Shown piece after piece: positions 1 through 10,566 of a stretch of 31,176 bases of DNA. Every line of letters starts with the position of its first letter. The first letter of the stretch is position 1. The notes under the pieces are model-generated. The model made no database searches. It had not been told where the DNA came from and saw nothing but the letters and a program-made list of their open reading frames with translations. This DNA is from Gnetum montanum (lineage: Eukaryota; Streptophyta; Gnetopsida; Gnetales; Gnetaceae), in the NCBI GenBank assembly GCA_015680685.1, contig MNCI01037655.1, forward strand, positions 188,687 through 219,862. The letters are read 5' to 3'. Position numbers and translations under genes: made by a program.

Positions 1-440
1 AAAGATTACAGATTCCTAGGTGTGCATCGATGGTGCTTAGCCATGCCCTTACCATTATGATTGGGAAGTCCCCCTTATCATTGTTCACCTAAATCACTAG
101 GAAGTCAGCTAGGTATGACCACCCACAAATAGTGGTAACAATGTCCTCCACTAGTCCCAATGGGACAATGATGGACTAGTTGGCCAACTCTAGATGAATG
201 TTGCTCTTTTTCAATGGAGGTAGGTTCCAGGCCTTATACATTTCTTGAGAGATTAAATTGACACCAGAACCTAAATCCAAAAGATCTTTGCATGGCTCAT
301 TCCCAACGATTTGTAAGTATATCAAAGGACTCCCAAGATTAGAGAATTTCTTAGGAATATGGCAAGCTTTGATCCAATCAGTGATGACATGTGTTAGCAT
401 GACTGTATGAATTGAGTGCAATGGTTAGGTTGAAGGAGGC
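1..440 (-). pseudogene. retroviral-type aspartic protease fragment, G1 copy A
   Basis: On the minus strand a segment near 235-300 reads CKDLLDLGSGVNLIS, which matches the flap-proximal active-site region of Ty3/gypsy aspartic proteases (Asp-x-Gly followed by small residues). Further on, near 20-75, it reads FPIIMVRAWLSTIDA, corresponding to the conserved hydrophobic-Gly-Arg segment near the end of the domain, with the usual Gly replaced by Val. A stop lies between the two segments near 90. In a live element the protease would cleave the Gag-Pol polyprotein in the particle. The same two segments occur in copy B at 19690-20090. The window starts before the reverse transcriptase would be reached. 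Confidence 0.75.
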
Positions 441-639
441 TCCAAAGTTTTGATTGATACTGAGGCGTCTAAGGAATTAGCCACTTGTGATTGCAAGGGC
501 TTGATTGGATTGTTGGTTTTAAAGAAAGGTCTTTTCTTCATGCAGTCATCAGAACCAATAGTAGATTGAGAGTTAATAGCCCTTGTGGCATTATGTTGTT
601 GTAGCTAGGTAGGAATTTCACCTTGCATAACTAGAGTAG

Positions 640-2921
640 GTGGTAATGGAGCTATTGGTGGAAGAGATGTGGCCGGATGAGAAGAATGTTATGCTTGTGG
701 AACATCGCCCCTAGGAGAAGGAGTCTTATAATACCTTCAAGCTTGGTAGTGAGGTTGAGGAGTAACGTGACTAGTAGAGTTATGTGGAGAGACTGGCTGT
801 TACACATAATATCCATACGGGTCAGGTTACTGGTAAGGATATTATTGCCTTGGTGGTGGCATTCCCCATGATTATGGGAATTGCCACTATTGATACCACT
901 CGATTGGTTGTGGTGGAGTTCCACTTGGATAATATGTTAAGGGTTGGTGGAACTGCCTTGGGTTACCTTGAGGATAAGGTAACCTTCAGGGTATTTGCCT
1001 TTTGTTTAATCATGGGTTGAGTGCGTACACCTTAGACTCATGTAGATGTGAGATTATAAGGCAACATCCCTTAGGATGGTCATATTAACATATCTCACAT
1101 CCACTATGATTGTCTGTTTCTGAATCCACAACCTCTTCAATGATCACAACTTTGCCCTTACCCTTCCTATGTGCACGTTCAGCTTCTCTCTTTTTTCTTT
1201 TTTCATGATCACTACCTTACTCTCAAGACTCCTCTACTATTTTAAGAACAGTTTGAAATCTATTGTCTAGGGAATCACACATTTGGTCTACCTTTGCCGA
1301 TACTTCTAATGTCAACTTTTGGATAGGCAAAGTTTTTCTATTCATCATCTCTTTGAGTGGTGACCAAATCTTACTCCCCTCTTCCAGAGGGAAGGATCTC
1401 AGTTATACTCTTCTGCACTTTCTCTCTTCCATAGCTCATCTTCTTCCTTAACAACTTGCTCCAATAGTCTTTGATTTGATGGGACCTAAGCTCAAATAGT
1501 CTTCCTTAGGCATAAGCTCCAAGGGTTCTTCTTGTTTCATGCCTAAGCCCATCTACAAGATGGTGCATTTGATCCCTTTGCGAATAACCATGGTTAGGAA
1601 AATGATGTAATAGTGCATAGTATTGGCCCATGGTAGCATCCAAGGGTTCATGTCCTCCTTATTTCCATCCTTGGATTTGTTTTCACAAGTTAGACACTTG
1701 GGAGTATGTTTGGTACTTGTCATTGAACAGTTCTAACATAGTACTCCACCTACGAATAGATTCTAGTTCTAAGGACCGGTACCAGCTTTCTGCTTCTTTA
1801 ACTAGTGTCTATGAGAATAACTTAAGTTTTTTCCATTCATTCTCTAGGTTTTGTAAGGCACACACATCATGGAATGCTTATAAGTGGTTCTGAGGATCAA
1901 CATTGTATCCCCCTTCAAATTGTGGGATGTTGTTCATATCTAATCTCTTGATCCTACTATCTTTTTGGTGCCTTGTTGGAATTCTAACAACCTCAATTAT
2001 GTCTAACATATTTCGAGTATCGAGTAGGGGTTCATCATGATTGTATTATCCATGGTATCTATGATGCCTACGTTGTTCCCCACTCTCCCTTCTTCTATGT
2101 TGTGATTCTCTAGAGTGCCCTCGTCCCCTTTCCTAGCTATTTCATTTATGACTTCCACTTTGCCTACCTTTATTCCCATGGTCTTTTTCTTTATTACTAT
2201 GTCCAGATATTGAAGGAGAGGATGAAGGAGATGATAAAGGTGAAGAATAAGGATAACCATCACCATGACAGTGTCTACTACCTTCTTTTCAGCAGTCTTG
2301 ACCTCGATCACAATTGTGATCTGAATGTCCTCCTTTATCATGTGTATGTGTTCCTTTTTTAGACCCTTTATGCCTGTAGGTATTAGAACTTGGGTTATGA
2401 ATAGGGGAATGAAGGTTTTGATACACAACCCCTTGGCCAAAGTCAAAGGGAGGAATATTGTTATGTGGACGATTGCCTGAGGTAGGTTCACCACCCTTAT
2501 TTTTGCTTAAGACATGTGGAACATCTTGGGACCACTTACCCTTCAAAGAATTATGATGTCTCTCCTATTGCAAGTCCCTTTGATGTTGTATCTCTATGGG
2601 ATGGTATTCTCTCAAGTCATGGTCCTACACAATGTATTCTGCATGTAAGTGCTACATGCAAATTTGTGTGAGAGCATAAAGAATCATGCTTGGGACTAAA
2701 CGATTAGGAGGTAACACTATGTTATGTTCTAAGTCTCATTAATGCAGTTGTTCATCTTGATGGAGGATAAAGATGAAGTTTGGTATATACTCATTGGGAT
2801 GAATATATACCACTCAAAACTATTGAGGGATTTGTGGATCAACATCATGTGTATTACGTCACCGATTATTTCTTGTTTTAGACCTAGGCGGTGAAGCACT
2901 TTCGTACAAAGAAGAAGACAT
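640..2921 (-). pseudogene. gag pseudogene, G1 copy A
   Basis: This is the capsid/nucleocapsid gene, read on the minus strand and broken by frameshifts and stops. The start is placed at the ATG complementary to 2919-2921 because all three G1 copies have an aligned Met-Ser start there (MSSS in A and B, MSPY in C). A basic and Ser/His-rich segment lies near 2000-2500. A Retrotrans_gag-like core with a Trp-Tyr-Arg-Ser-Leu segment lies near 1560-1940 and aligns with copies B and C. A Cys-rich knuckle, C-E-I-C then Y-D-H-P-K-G-C, lies at about 1063-1099 and has a stop inside. A Pro/Gln/Tyr-rich tail at 640-1050 leads into protease. The role would be RNA packaging and particle assembly. No frame stays open for more than about 160 codons. 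Confidence 0.75.
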
Positions 2922-3069
2922 ACTTTTCTGTTTAGTGTGTAATGTATTCTTATTTATTATTTTCTCAACCAACCCTAAGGGTTTTGAAACACCACAAAAT
3001 TTCAGGTCTCGACATCACGATTGCAAATTTGGCTAAGTGTCAGAACGATGACACTTTTTGCACAGATGT

Positions 3070-3190
3070 TACACTGCATAGCGTAGCACCCTATTATGCT
3101 ATGTAGTGTAGCACAGTGTAGCACGCCTCTTATGCTATGTACGTAGTGCAGTGTAGCAACCATATCTACTATAGTGTAGCACCCTATCCA
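3070..3190 (+). repeat. GTAGTGTAGCAC-like short repeats in G2 U3
   Basis: Several imperfect copies of a phrase like tatgctatgtagtgtagcac and its shorter core gtgtagca occur in about 120 bp upstream of the TATA box. The same cluster, with substitutions, is found in the 3' LTR at 9790-9890. Clustered short repeats in the U3 of plant LTRs often carry enhancer function; that role is inferred. Confidence 0.6.
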
Positions 3191-3298
3191 GTGTTACAAG
3201 AAGTGTCCCATGTCTCACATGTAACATGGGACAAGCATGGTCCCACCCATCGCATCGCCACATGGCACATGATCCACATTTTGGGCTAACCCTAGTCC

Positions 3299-3306
3299 TA
3301 TAAATA
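3299..3306 (+). promoter_or_regulatory. TATA box of G2 5' LTR
   Basis: TATAAATA in the context cctataaataccctggg, about 310 bp into the LTR, conserved exactly in the 3' LTR at 10002-10009. This would be the RNA polymerase II promoter of the element. Confidence 0.7.
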
Positions 3307-3842
3307 CCCTGGGAACCCAACAGTTACATTCCTGGACCGTTGGCATTCCCAAGTGGCTGGCATTCCCTGGATGTAAGCCTTTTTAAGCACTTGGAATTTG
3401 GCATTTTTGGATCTTGGCACTGAGCTTCATGAGAGAATGAGACCCAGAGCACACCACACTGGCAGAGAGGCAGAGTTGCACATCACAGCCCACTACAGCC
3501 CCATTCTAGCCCTACAGAACATTGCATGGTACATCGCAGTGGCCAACCTGGTAGGCACGATTCATCACAATGAGTGCCAGAATTCACAACTCAATGCCAC
3601 AAAGGCTATGACTATGCTTCCACTATGCCTATGGTACACTATGTATATCTTTGTGAATTAACCATGCTCCCTCTTTTGGGGCAGTGCATTGCTGTTCTCA
3701 AATTCTATTACATTTCTCAAGCATTTCTCTCTAGCATTTAGTTTAATTCTTGTACTTTCTTATTGTTTCATACATATTTGCATGTTCACGTCATTTTTCT
3801 TAGGCTGGGACATCCTACTACGCTCTAGCTGAGCTAGACCTG

Positions 3843-3939
3843 ATGCCCATGCATAACGTAGTATAAAATATTTTCACACATGATCATTTNCAATGCCCAT
3901 GCATAACGTAGTATAAAATATTTTCACACATGATCATTT
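3843..3939. other. assembly junction: n flanked by 47-bp duplication
   Basis: The 47 bases before the n at 3890 (3843-3889) recur exactly at 3893-3939. The 3' LTR has the shared left part only once (near 10548). An exact repeat on both sides of a single n is the pattern left when two overlapping contig ends are placed side by side instead of merged. Confidence 0.85.
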
Positions 3940-4095
3940 TAACATCATGTAAGTCCCTATTTGATCAACAAGACCGTTCTAGGCACCTCGTTTCCATTTT
4001 CTCCAGCATGGCCCTTGCATAGATTCGGGGTTAGGCTGTGTTCCTGATAACCTCTCAGTGTTCCAGCCACCAACGTTTTCAGATGCTACAGTTTT

Positions 4096-4111
4096 TGGTG
4101 CTAGAAGGAGG
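4096..4111 (+). other. primer-binding site of G2
   Basis: TGGTGCTAGAAGGAGG lies five bases after the LTR end. It begins TGG, as a site paired to a tRNA 3' CCA end must, and TGGTG is a likely CG-decayed form of TGGCG. I could not assign the tRNA. Confidence 0.7.
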
Positions 4112-5043
4112 ACATGAACCATTTTAGTCTACATTTTTGATTAGCAATTATTTAAAACTCTCAATGTTCTAGAGAGCATAACAAGTTCTTAGAGCGTAGT
4201 AAGCTCTAGCGTAGCGAGTGTAGTGCTAGAGTTTGCCATTTTTAGTAGTTTTCACACTTAGCATTTTTTTCTACATTTTCATACTTAGTATTTTTTCTTT
4301 CATTTTTACACATCCATTTTCCTCCTACTGATAGATTTAGTCATTTTTTTTCATTTTCATAGTTATCCATTTTCTACAAATAGCAAATTTTACAACCTAA
4401 TTTGTGAATATGAATCCAGATCAACCTTCCACATCAATGTCTAACACGTTTGATACCAAAATCCAGCCAAAGCGAGCCACACTAAGCCATGAACAATATA
4501 ATTTTTTTATGCCAAAATCCAAGTAGGGCTACCAGTGGATTACCTTGATTTGGAAGAAAAACAGGACTACGAACAAGTCCATTAGAATGGACGGGAGTAC
4601 AATCCCTCGTCTGACATAATCCCACTTATGGAGTCCTACCACCAATTTTTGTCTCAACTTATCCATGCAAGAAAGCATGATACAAGAAAAACCTATGAGA
4701 AAGCCTCACATAAGGAAGAAGATGAGTTTGAGGCCCACTCCAAGCATGAGAGCCCCCTTCACACCATCTTCCAATGACCACCCCCTAGTACAGCCCCTCC
4801 TTAGTTTAGTCCACCCATCCTCTCCAAGATGGTGACCATGCCAATTCAACCTTTCTCATAAGCAACTAATGCATTTTCCAAACACTATGCTCATGTAGGG
4901 GCCACCTCCCAGCCCCAGACAACTTAGGTATCCTACGTCCCACCTATCTCATTGCTGTCTGCGGTATTTGTCCAACCCACTCTTGTGTGGCCTACTTCGA
5001 TCACTGCACCCATCACTTAGCCAACACATCAACAACAATCCTC

Positions 5044-5160
5044 TATGACATTAAACTGGAAAAAACCATCTGCTATGACGTTAAACTGGCAACACTCATC
5101 CACTACGATGTTAAATTGGCAACAACAATCTGCTATGACATTAAACTGGAAAAATCCACA
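5044..5160 (+). repeat. 30-bp tandem repeat in G2 gag, four units
   Basis: Four adjacent 30-bp units share the core ctatgacRttaaactggMa, each ten codons long. Because 30 is a multiple of three, two frames stay open through it, one giving YDIKLEKTIC-like units and the other AMTLNWQQ-like units. The second is the more likely gag frame because it is rich in Gln and Pro like its surroundings. Related units recur in the 3' non-coding part at 8284-8528. Confidence 0.8.
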
Positions 5161-6438
5161 ACCAACAATTCTATCCTATGCTATGAAACCAACCCAAGCC
5201 CAGCCAATGCAACCTTCTAGCACATCCCCAAGCTTGGATCGGGCATTCTAGCTAATCCAAAGCTTGATGAAGGAGATCAACTGACTTAAGGCTACCTCCT
5301 CTAACACCATCAAGGTGGTGGACTTCTACCTAGATGATCCCATAAGTCCTACAGTACCACCTCCAACTCTCCCAACTGGAGTCCAGCTACCATAATTCAC
5401 CAACTATAATGGTGAAGGGTATCCCAATGCACACTTGGTCACATTTTGATCTAAATGCCTACTCCTTCAAGCTTGGCCACACACCATCATGTGCGTGTTC
5501 CCCATATCACTCACTAGCAAGGCCTTGGACTGGTATCGCACACTCCCGAAGGCCTCAATATGCTCTTTGGAGGATCTCATAAGCTATTTTTAGGTACAAC
5601 CTAAAGCCTAAAGCAACTCTTGACCAACTTATGCAAGTTAAACAGGGGCCTCTAGAGCCCATGACAAAATTCCTCCAATGTTGGAATGCTGCATTGAGTG
5701 AAACACATGAACCCCTAGCAAAGTCACATCTATTGGCCATCTTTAAAGGTGCAGTAAATGACTTTATTAAGTCCAAACTGTATTATCTAGCCCCAAAGTC
5801 TCTTATCCAAGCCTTTGCCCAATAAAAAAGCATAGAGGAAGCAGCACAAGCTAGCAATGACCCAACTTATGTGGCCTATAGAAACCAACATGCTTGCAAG
5901 CAAAATATAACAGTGGCAATGATGGTCATAAGCACAAAAGCAACCAACTAGGGCCGAATAGCTAAGCAACCCAAAGCCCTATTTGACAAAATTACCAACT
6001 TTGGTGCCAACTCACCTACATTGGTAGGGGCCATCCCAAGGCCCAACTTTCAATGCAAGGATCACTCAAAGTATACACCACTACTGATGTAACCCTTTGA
6101 ACTACTGGAGCAACTCTTGAAAGTTGGGAAAATCCAACACAAACACGTATCGGTGATTACTTGTCAAAAACATGATATGTACTACGAATTACTAAGTAAC
6201 CCCACATTAGTAGTACCAAATGAGCCCCTAGTCCCACGACATTTTAAATTGGACCAATACTGTCATTACCATCAATTGGCTGGTTAGAGTATAGACAACT
6301 GTTGTGCTTTGCAAGATGACTTGCAGAGAATGATAGAACAATGCCAACTAGTGATCGACATGGCAAGTCAATCCAACATAGATGATGCCTCCTATGTCAT
6401 AAATTCCATTAGCATAGGTGGCAAGCCCAAACTTACAC

Positions 6439-6720
6439 AAAAACCTTTTGTGATCCATGTGCCTCCTAATAAGGCAAGGGTCCCCTCCGCCTCCATAAGT
6501 AAGAGGCCTCCCTTTATTATCAAAGTGCCACCTCAGGCACTTGCAACACCCTTTGTGGTCAAAGTTTTGAACCAATCGATCACTAAGATGTTAAATTTCC
6601 ATGATGCAACAACAAAAAAAACTAAGCAACCTTTTGTTATCAAGGTGCCACAATGAGTTGGTAGCACAAAAAATCCTAAAACAACTCCTAAGCCACCCTT
6701 TATCATAAGGGTGCCACAAC
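6439..6720 (+). repeat. PFVIKVP protein repeat in G2 gag
   Basis: The motif Pro-Phe-(Val/Ile)-Ile-(Lys/His/Arg)-Val-Pro occurs five or six times: near 6443, 6509, 6549, 6630 and 6693, with one variant reading FVVKVL. Spacing varies from about 40 to 80 bp, so these are dispersed motif repeats in a linker between the knuckle and the protease. Their function is unknown to me; repeated short hydrophobic-basic motifs could bind a partner, but that is speculation. Confidence 0.7.
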
Positions 6721-7089
6721 CTGATGGCCCCTCACCTACTCAAAGCCCAATAGTGGGTAACATCTTGATCCCTCCTCCTTCAAGGGTTGACCCAACTAGC
6801 AACCTAGGTAGGCCCACCAAATGGAAACGCAAGAGGACAAATGAGCACCTCGCAACCCTCATGGCCAAAGCAAAGGCCACAACCAGCAAACAACAACTGA
6901 ACACTAGGGTCCCTACCCCCAAGCAGGCCAAGAAAACCAAGCCCAAGTCCCCTTCTTGAGAGATCTATATTTCAAGTCACATGGAGAAAATCAAGGCCAA
7001 CACAATGGCTAATAACAAGGACTTTGTAGTTACACTAACCCAAGTGAAGTAAACGCTCAAGAAAAAGAACACAACATTGAGCTTGTACT

Positions 7090-7967
7090 ACCAAGCATTG
7101 GCCAAGATCTTGGCCTCCATTCCTATTATAGAGAACATCCCTGCAAATGAGGCATCCATCTGTGCAACAATGCTATCCCCTACACCACAAGAATTGGGTT
7201 CAACAACCTTAGCCTTTCGCGATGATGAAGTCAAAGTCAACCCCACATGAGGGGAGGTCACTAGAGCTCCACTATCCATTAGCATATGTGTTGGGTAGTG
7301 CACCATCCGCAGAGTACATGTTGATGATGGTGCAGTAACAAACGTAGTCTTGTACTCCATCATCGACAAGCTAGGCTTGGCAAATGAAATCAGGCCAACC
7401 AAAACCATGTGTCTAAAATCCTTCAACGGATCATGTGTCACAGTCAGGGGTACAATCAACTTAGCCTTTATGGCAGAAGAGAAATTCCCCACTAGTGTAG
7501 ATTTCACTGTCATAGAGGAGATGCCAGGTATCAACATGATTCTAGGCAGGCCTTGGCTAGCCCAATTAAGGGCCATCTCCTCTCCCATCCACCAAGAAAT
7601 ACACCTTCCATACGAAGGTGGTCAAGTTATCATCCATGGTGATAATGCTTCCTCTTCGATTATCCACGACATAGACATGGAGCAAGTTTTAGAAGAACAG
7701 TTTCTTGGTGGTACACCTATAATGACCAATGCAGCACCTAAGGCTAACACACCCAAATGGGTGGTTGAAGCCAATAGATTCCCAGAGGATCCTAAGCCTT
7801 GCACACTCCCTAATCCATACCTGGTTAGGAAGCAACTACATGACCAAGACTTTCCCTTGGCCAAAAATGTAGGTGCCTGCCTACCCTTTGCCTCCACTTG
7901 CCATGCATTTTTTACTTTCATTTACATCGCACTAGCCTACGTGTTTACAGTTTTCCCGCTCACTTAG
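7090..7967 (+). pseudogene. aspartic protease of G2
   Basis: The active-site segment is VDDGAVTNVVLYS at 7320-7358, with the Asp-x-Gly triad Asp at 7323-7325. Downstream comes NMILGRPWLAQLRA near 7535-7577, then a His-Gln segment and a Gly-Gly-rich strand, typical of Tat-lineage proteases. The frame is open from about 7314 to 7967, unusually long for this window. The conventional first Met choice at 7350 would remove the catalytic Asp, so the domain must begin upstream. A further 100 residues after the domain (to 7967) would normally lead into reverse transcriptase, which is missing. Confidence 0.8.
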
Positions 7968-9637
7968 ATCACACATTTTGCTTTGTTTACACATTCATCA
8001 ACTTAGTTTACACACTGCATTTGAAAAACATCAAAGATAAAAAAACATAAAACTACAAAAACACATGGTTTGAAAAGGCCTTAAACTAGCCTACGGCCCG
8101 GAATGGCCTAAAACTATCACTTTCTGCATTGCTTTTCTTTCATTCATACATTTTAACTCTTTTTATGAAAAGTGTTGCTTGATGTTGTTTTCTTTCTAGT
8201 TGATTTTTGTAGGATCTTGTAGGCACATAGCATGACTATGCATGCAGCATCACACCTTACAAAAGCAAGGTAAGCACTAGTCCGCTATGACTATTAATTG
8301 GCATAGACAGTCTGGTATGACTATAAACTAGCATAACTCATCCTTGGGTCATGACATTAAACTGGCACAATAGCTTGTCCTTGGGCCATGAAGTTAAACT
8401 AGCACAACATCCACTATCCACTACAACATTAAACTAGCATTCAACGGTCTACTAGGACTATAAACTAGCACATCATGGTCTGCTAGGACCTTAAAATGGG
8501 TTTACGGTCTGCCAAGACTTTAAACTAGAATGTTGCTGATTGGATTTGAGTAGCTACCATTGGTGAAACCCTTGGGGAACTTGTAGCATTATCGCCTCTC
8601 ACCATTCTACTAATTTTTTGGAGCACTAGCCATTAGTGCAACCTTTAGAGGACTCATAGTATCATCACCTTGGCACCTTCACTGGCTTCCTAAGCACTTG
8701 CAACTGGCACAACATTTGACACATTTACAACATCTTCACATCTAGCATCTGCAACATCTTCACATTTGACACTTGCATTTGCATTTCATGTTTTGTGGTT
8801 TTCTTGTCTTCTCAAAGTTGTGTTTACAGGATGAAGCCTTAGAGGTGGTGGTGCAAAGATGCATCTCATTACAACAAAAAGTCACCAAATTGCTTTGATG
8901 TGCATAATTAGACTAGTTAAGCCATTCAAGAGTGCACATCCTCTTCATCCCTGTTATAGCCTATGCACATCCACTCCTTCATCCCAATATCCTATCATCC
9001 CCCACATACTCATGATTTCACATCCCTCTGGCATATGCATTGTGACATACATGGCATTCTCTTCACATCAACCATTGAACTCATGATGGATGTAACATAA
9101 CTCGTTCCATGGGGATCCTTTGTGGGCTAGTCAAAGCCTAAGTGGATGTAACATGAATCATCCCTGGGAAACAAAGTCCATCTTCTTGATGGCCAACTTG
9201 TAGCTAACATTCAGTAGTAAGCCAAACGCAAAGAAGGTTTTCCTCACAACACAAAAAAAGAAAAGAAGAAAGAAAAAAGAAAAAGAATGGGACAAAGCAC
9301 ATCCCTAGGCAAATTGACAATGTTGTAGCTTTACAATTGGCCTAGCCTTAAATTGACTTTGATGCTCTCATAAGCACTTTGATGAGAGCTCAACATTTCA
9401 AGGGCAAGCCCCTTCATGCCATGGTCACTATCAACCATGATAAATTTTCATCTTACATCATGATCCACTGTTTGCATTTCATTTCCACCATTTAAATTTC
9501 ATCTCTCTAGCATTGCCTATACCCCTTGTCCCCTAGCATAACCTTATTCCCATAACACTCTTGAGCATGGTAAAAAAACATCCGATCTTGTGCCGATGAG
9601 TGATGTTGTTGACATGTTTGCTATGATGTTTTGTATT
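7968..9637 (+). other. non-coding 3' part of G2, pol missing
   Basis: About 1.7 kb where reverse transcriptase, RNase H and integrase would be expected. No RT Asp-Asp motif, RNase H segment or integrase motif was found in any frame. It holds a degenerate repeat at 8284-8528, a purine-rich run at 9250-9295 (GAAAAGAAGAAAG-like, a possible relic of an extra polypurine tract), and otherwise A/C-rich and T-rich sequence without long frames. Confidence 0.65.
8284..8528 (+). repeat. degenerate 30-37 bp repeat, about eight units
   Basis: About eight units share the core atgacattaaactggca or actataaactagcac and alternate with linkers such as tcatccttggg and ggtctgctagg. The core is the same as in the in-gag tandem repeat at 5044-5160 of this element. 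Confidence 0.7.
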
Positions 9638-9683
9638 TTTTTGTTGATGTCTCTCAGGCCACTCCTCTAGACATCAACAAAAA
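9638..9683 (+). other. 15-bp perfect inverted repeat next to the polypurine tract
   Basis: Arm 9638-9652 (tttttgttgatgtct) is exactly complementary to arm 9669-9683 (agacatcaacaaaaa) with a 16-base loop. The A-run of the right arm is the first half of the polypurine tract at 9679-9691. In the element RNA this would form a stable hairpin touching the site that primes plus-strand DNA. Confidence 0.85.
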
Positions 9684-9691
9684 GGGGACAT
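9679..9691 (+). other. polypurine tract of G2
   Basis: AAAAAGGGGACAT lies directly before the TG start of the 3' LTR at 9692, the position required for priming plus-strand synthesis. Confidence 0.8.
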
Positions 9692-10566
9692 TGAAACACC
9701 ACAAAATTTTGGGTCTTGACATCATGACTGCAAATTTGGCTAAGTGTCAGAATGATGGCACTTTCTGCACAGATGTTACGCTGCGTACCACCTTGTTATG
9801 CTATGTAGTGTAGCACAGTGTAGCATGCCTCTTATGCTGTGTAGCATAGTGCAGTGTAGAAACCATGTCTATTGTAGCGTAGCACCTTGTCCAACATTAC
9901 AGGTAGTGTCCTATGTCCCACACGTAACATGGGACAAGCATGATGCCACACACCGCATCACCACATGGCACTTGATCCACATTTTAGGCTAACCCTAGTC
10001 CTATAAATACCCTGGGAACCTAGCGGTTACATTCCTGGACTATTGGCATTCCCAAGTGATTGGCATTCCCTAGATGTAAGCCTTTTTAAGCACTTGGCAT
10101 TTGGCATTTTTGGATCTTGGCACTGAGCTTCATGAGAGAAAGAGACCCAGAGCACACCACACTAGCAAAGAGGCAGAGTTGCACATCACGGTCCACTACA
10201 ACCCCATTGTAGCCCTGCAGAACATTACATGGTACATCGCAGTGGCCAACCTAGCAGGCATGGTTCATCACGACGAGCGCCAGACTTCACAACTCAACGC
10301 CACCGAGGCTGTGACGACACTCTAACTATGCTTATGGTACAGTGTGTATATCTTTGTGAATTAACCATGCTCCCTCTTTTGGGGTAATGCATTGTTGTTC
10401 TCAAATTCTATTACATTTCTCAAGCATTTCTCTCTGGCATTTAGTTTAATGCTTGTACTTTCTTACTATTTCATACATATTTGCACATTCACGTCATTGT
10501 TCTTAGGCCAAGACATCTTACTATCCTCTACCAGAGCCTAACCCAATGCCCATCCATAACGTAGTA
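9692..10566 (+). repeat. 3' LTR of G2, truncated at its right end
   Basis: Matches 2985-3863 from its TGAAACACC start to the phrase cataacgtagta, then homology stops abruptly. The U5-side 200 bp present in the 5' LTR are absent, and the sequence continues directly with a fragment of a G1 LTR. Confidence 0.85.
10002..10009 (+). promoter_or_regulatory. TATA box of G2 3' LTR
   Basis: TATAAATA in the same context as in the 5' LTR (cctataaataccctggg). Confidence 0.6.

Larger units (their letters stand above)
1..2984 (-). mobile_element. Ty3/gypsy element G1, copy A, internal part
   Basis: This is the protease and gag part of a minus-strand Ty3/gypsy element, cut by the left edge of the window and by insertion of another element at 2985. 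The order on the minus strand is gag (start near 2921) then protease (to position 1), as expected for gypsy elements. Copies B and C carry the same gag in the same orientation, and A resembles C more than B (compare 850-1110 with 25120-25370). Its leader up to the phrase aaccctaagg also matches copy C near 27252-27262. A 105-bp piece of its 5' LTR appears to survive at 10568-10672, on the far side of the inserted element. The copy is dead, with many stops. Confidence 0.85.
2985..4090 (+). repeat. 5' LTR of G2
   Basis: Starts TGAAACACC and ends GATGCTACA, with TG and CA termini; the primer-binding site begins five bases later. Nearly the whole left part is repeated at 9692-10566. The apparent length is inflated by about 50 bp because of an assembly duplication around the n at 3890. 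The U3 part (3070-3190) is packed with imperfect GTAGTGTAGCAC-like repeats. A TATA box sits at 3299. The last 200 bp have no counterpart in the 3' LTR copy, so the right end rests on the CA terminus and on the position of the primer site. Confidence 0.85.
4410..6957 (+). pseudogene. gag pseudogene of G2
   Basis: The start is placed at the ATG of 4410-4412 (MNPDQPSTSMSNTF), the first Met in a long readable stretch after the leader. A 30-bp tandem repeat in a Gln/Pro-rich N-terminal part is at 5044-5160. The capsid core with LDWYRTLPK is near 5525-5550, followed by QGPLEPMTKFLQCWNAAL near 5640-5700. A Cys-His knuckle-like segment, YCHYHQLAG then SIDNCCAL, is at about 6258-6315. A repeated PFVIKVP motif fills 6439-6720, followed by a Lys/Pro-rich tail to 6957. 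These are hallmarks of Tat-lineage gag. Several stops and at least one frameshift near 5590 inactivate it. Confidence 0.75.

Noticed and set aside
3398-3661. 87-codon frame in the G2 LTR with a similar frame in the 3' LTR (10101-10325)
   Set aside because: It begins with TTG, not ATG. Differences between the two copies change most residues, and the frame ends at different places, so there is no sign of protein conservation.
5044-5160. CRISPR-like array of 30-bp units
   Set aside because: Units are adjacent without unique spacers, lie inside a gag frame, and the DNA is plant-like.
5787-5969. Cys-rich 60-residue minus-strand frame
   Set aside because: Antisense to G2 gag; the Cys content comes from Ala/Thr codons read on the opposite strand.
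7088-7588. 166-codon frame on the minus strand
   Set aside because: It lies antisense to the recognisable G2 protease and has no motif of its own.
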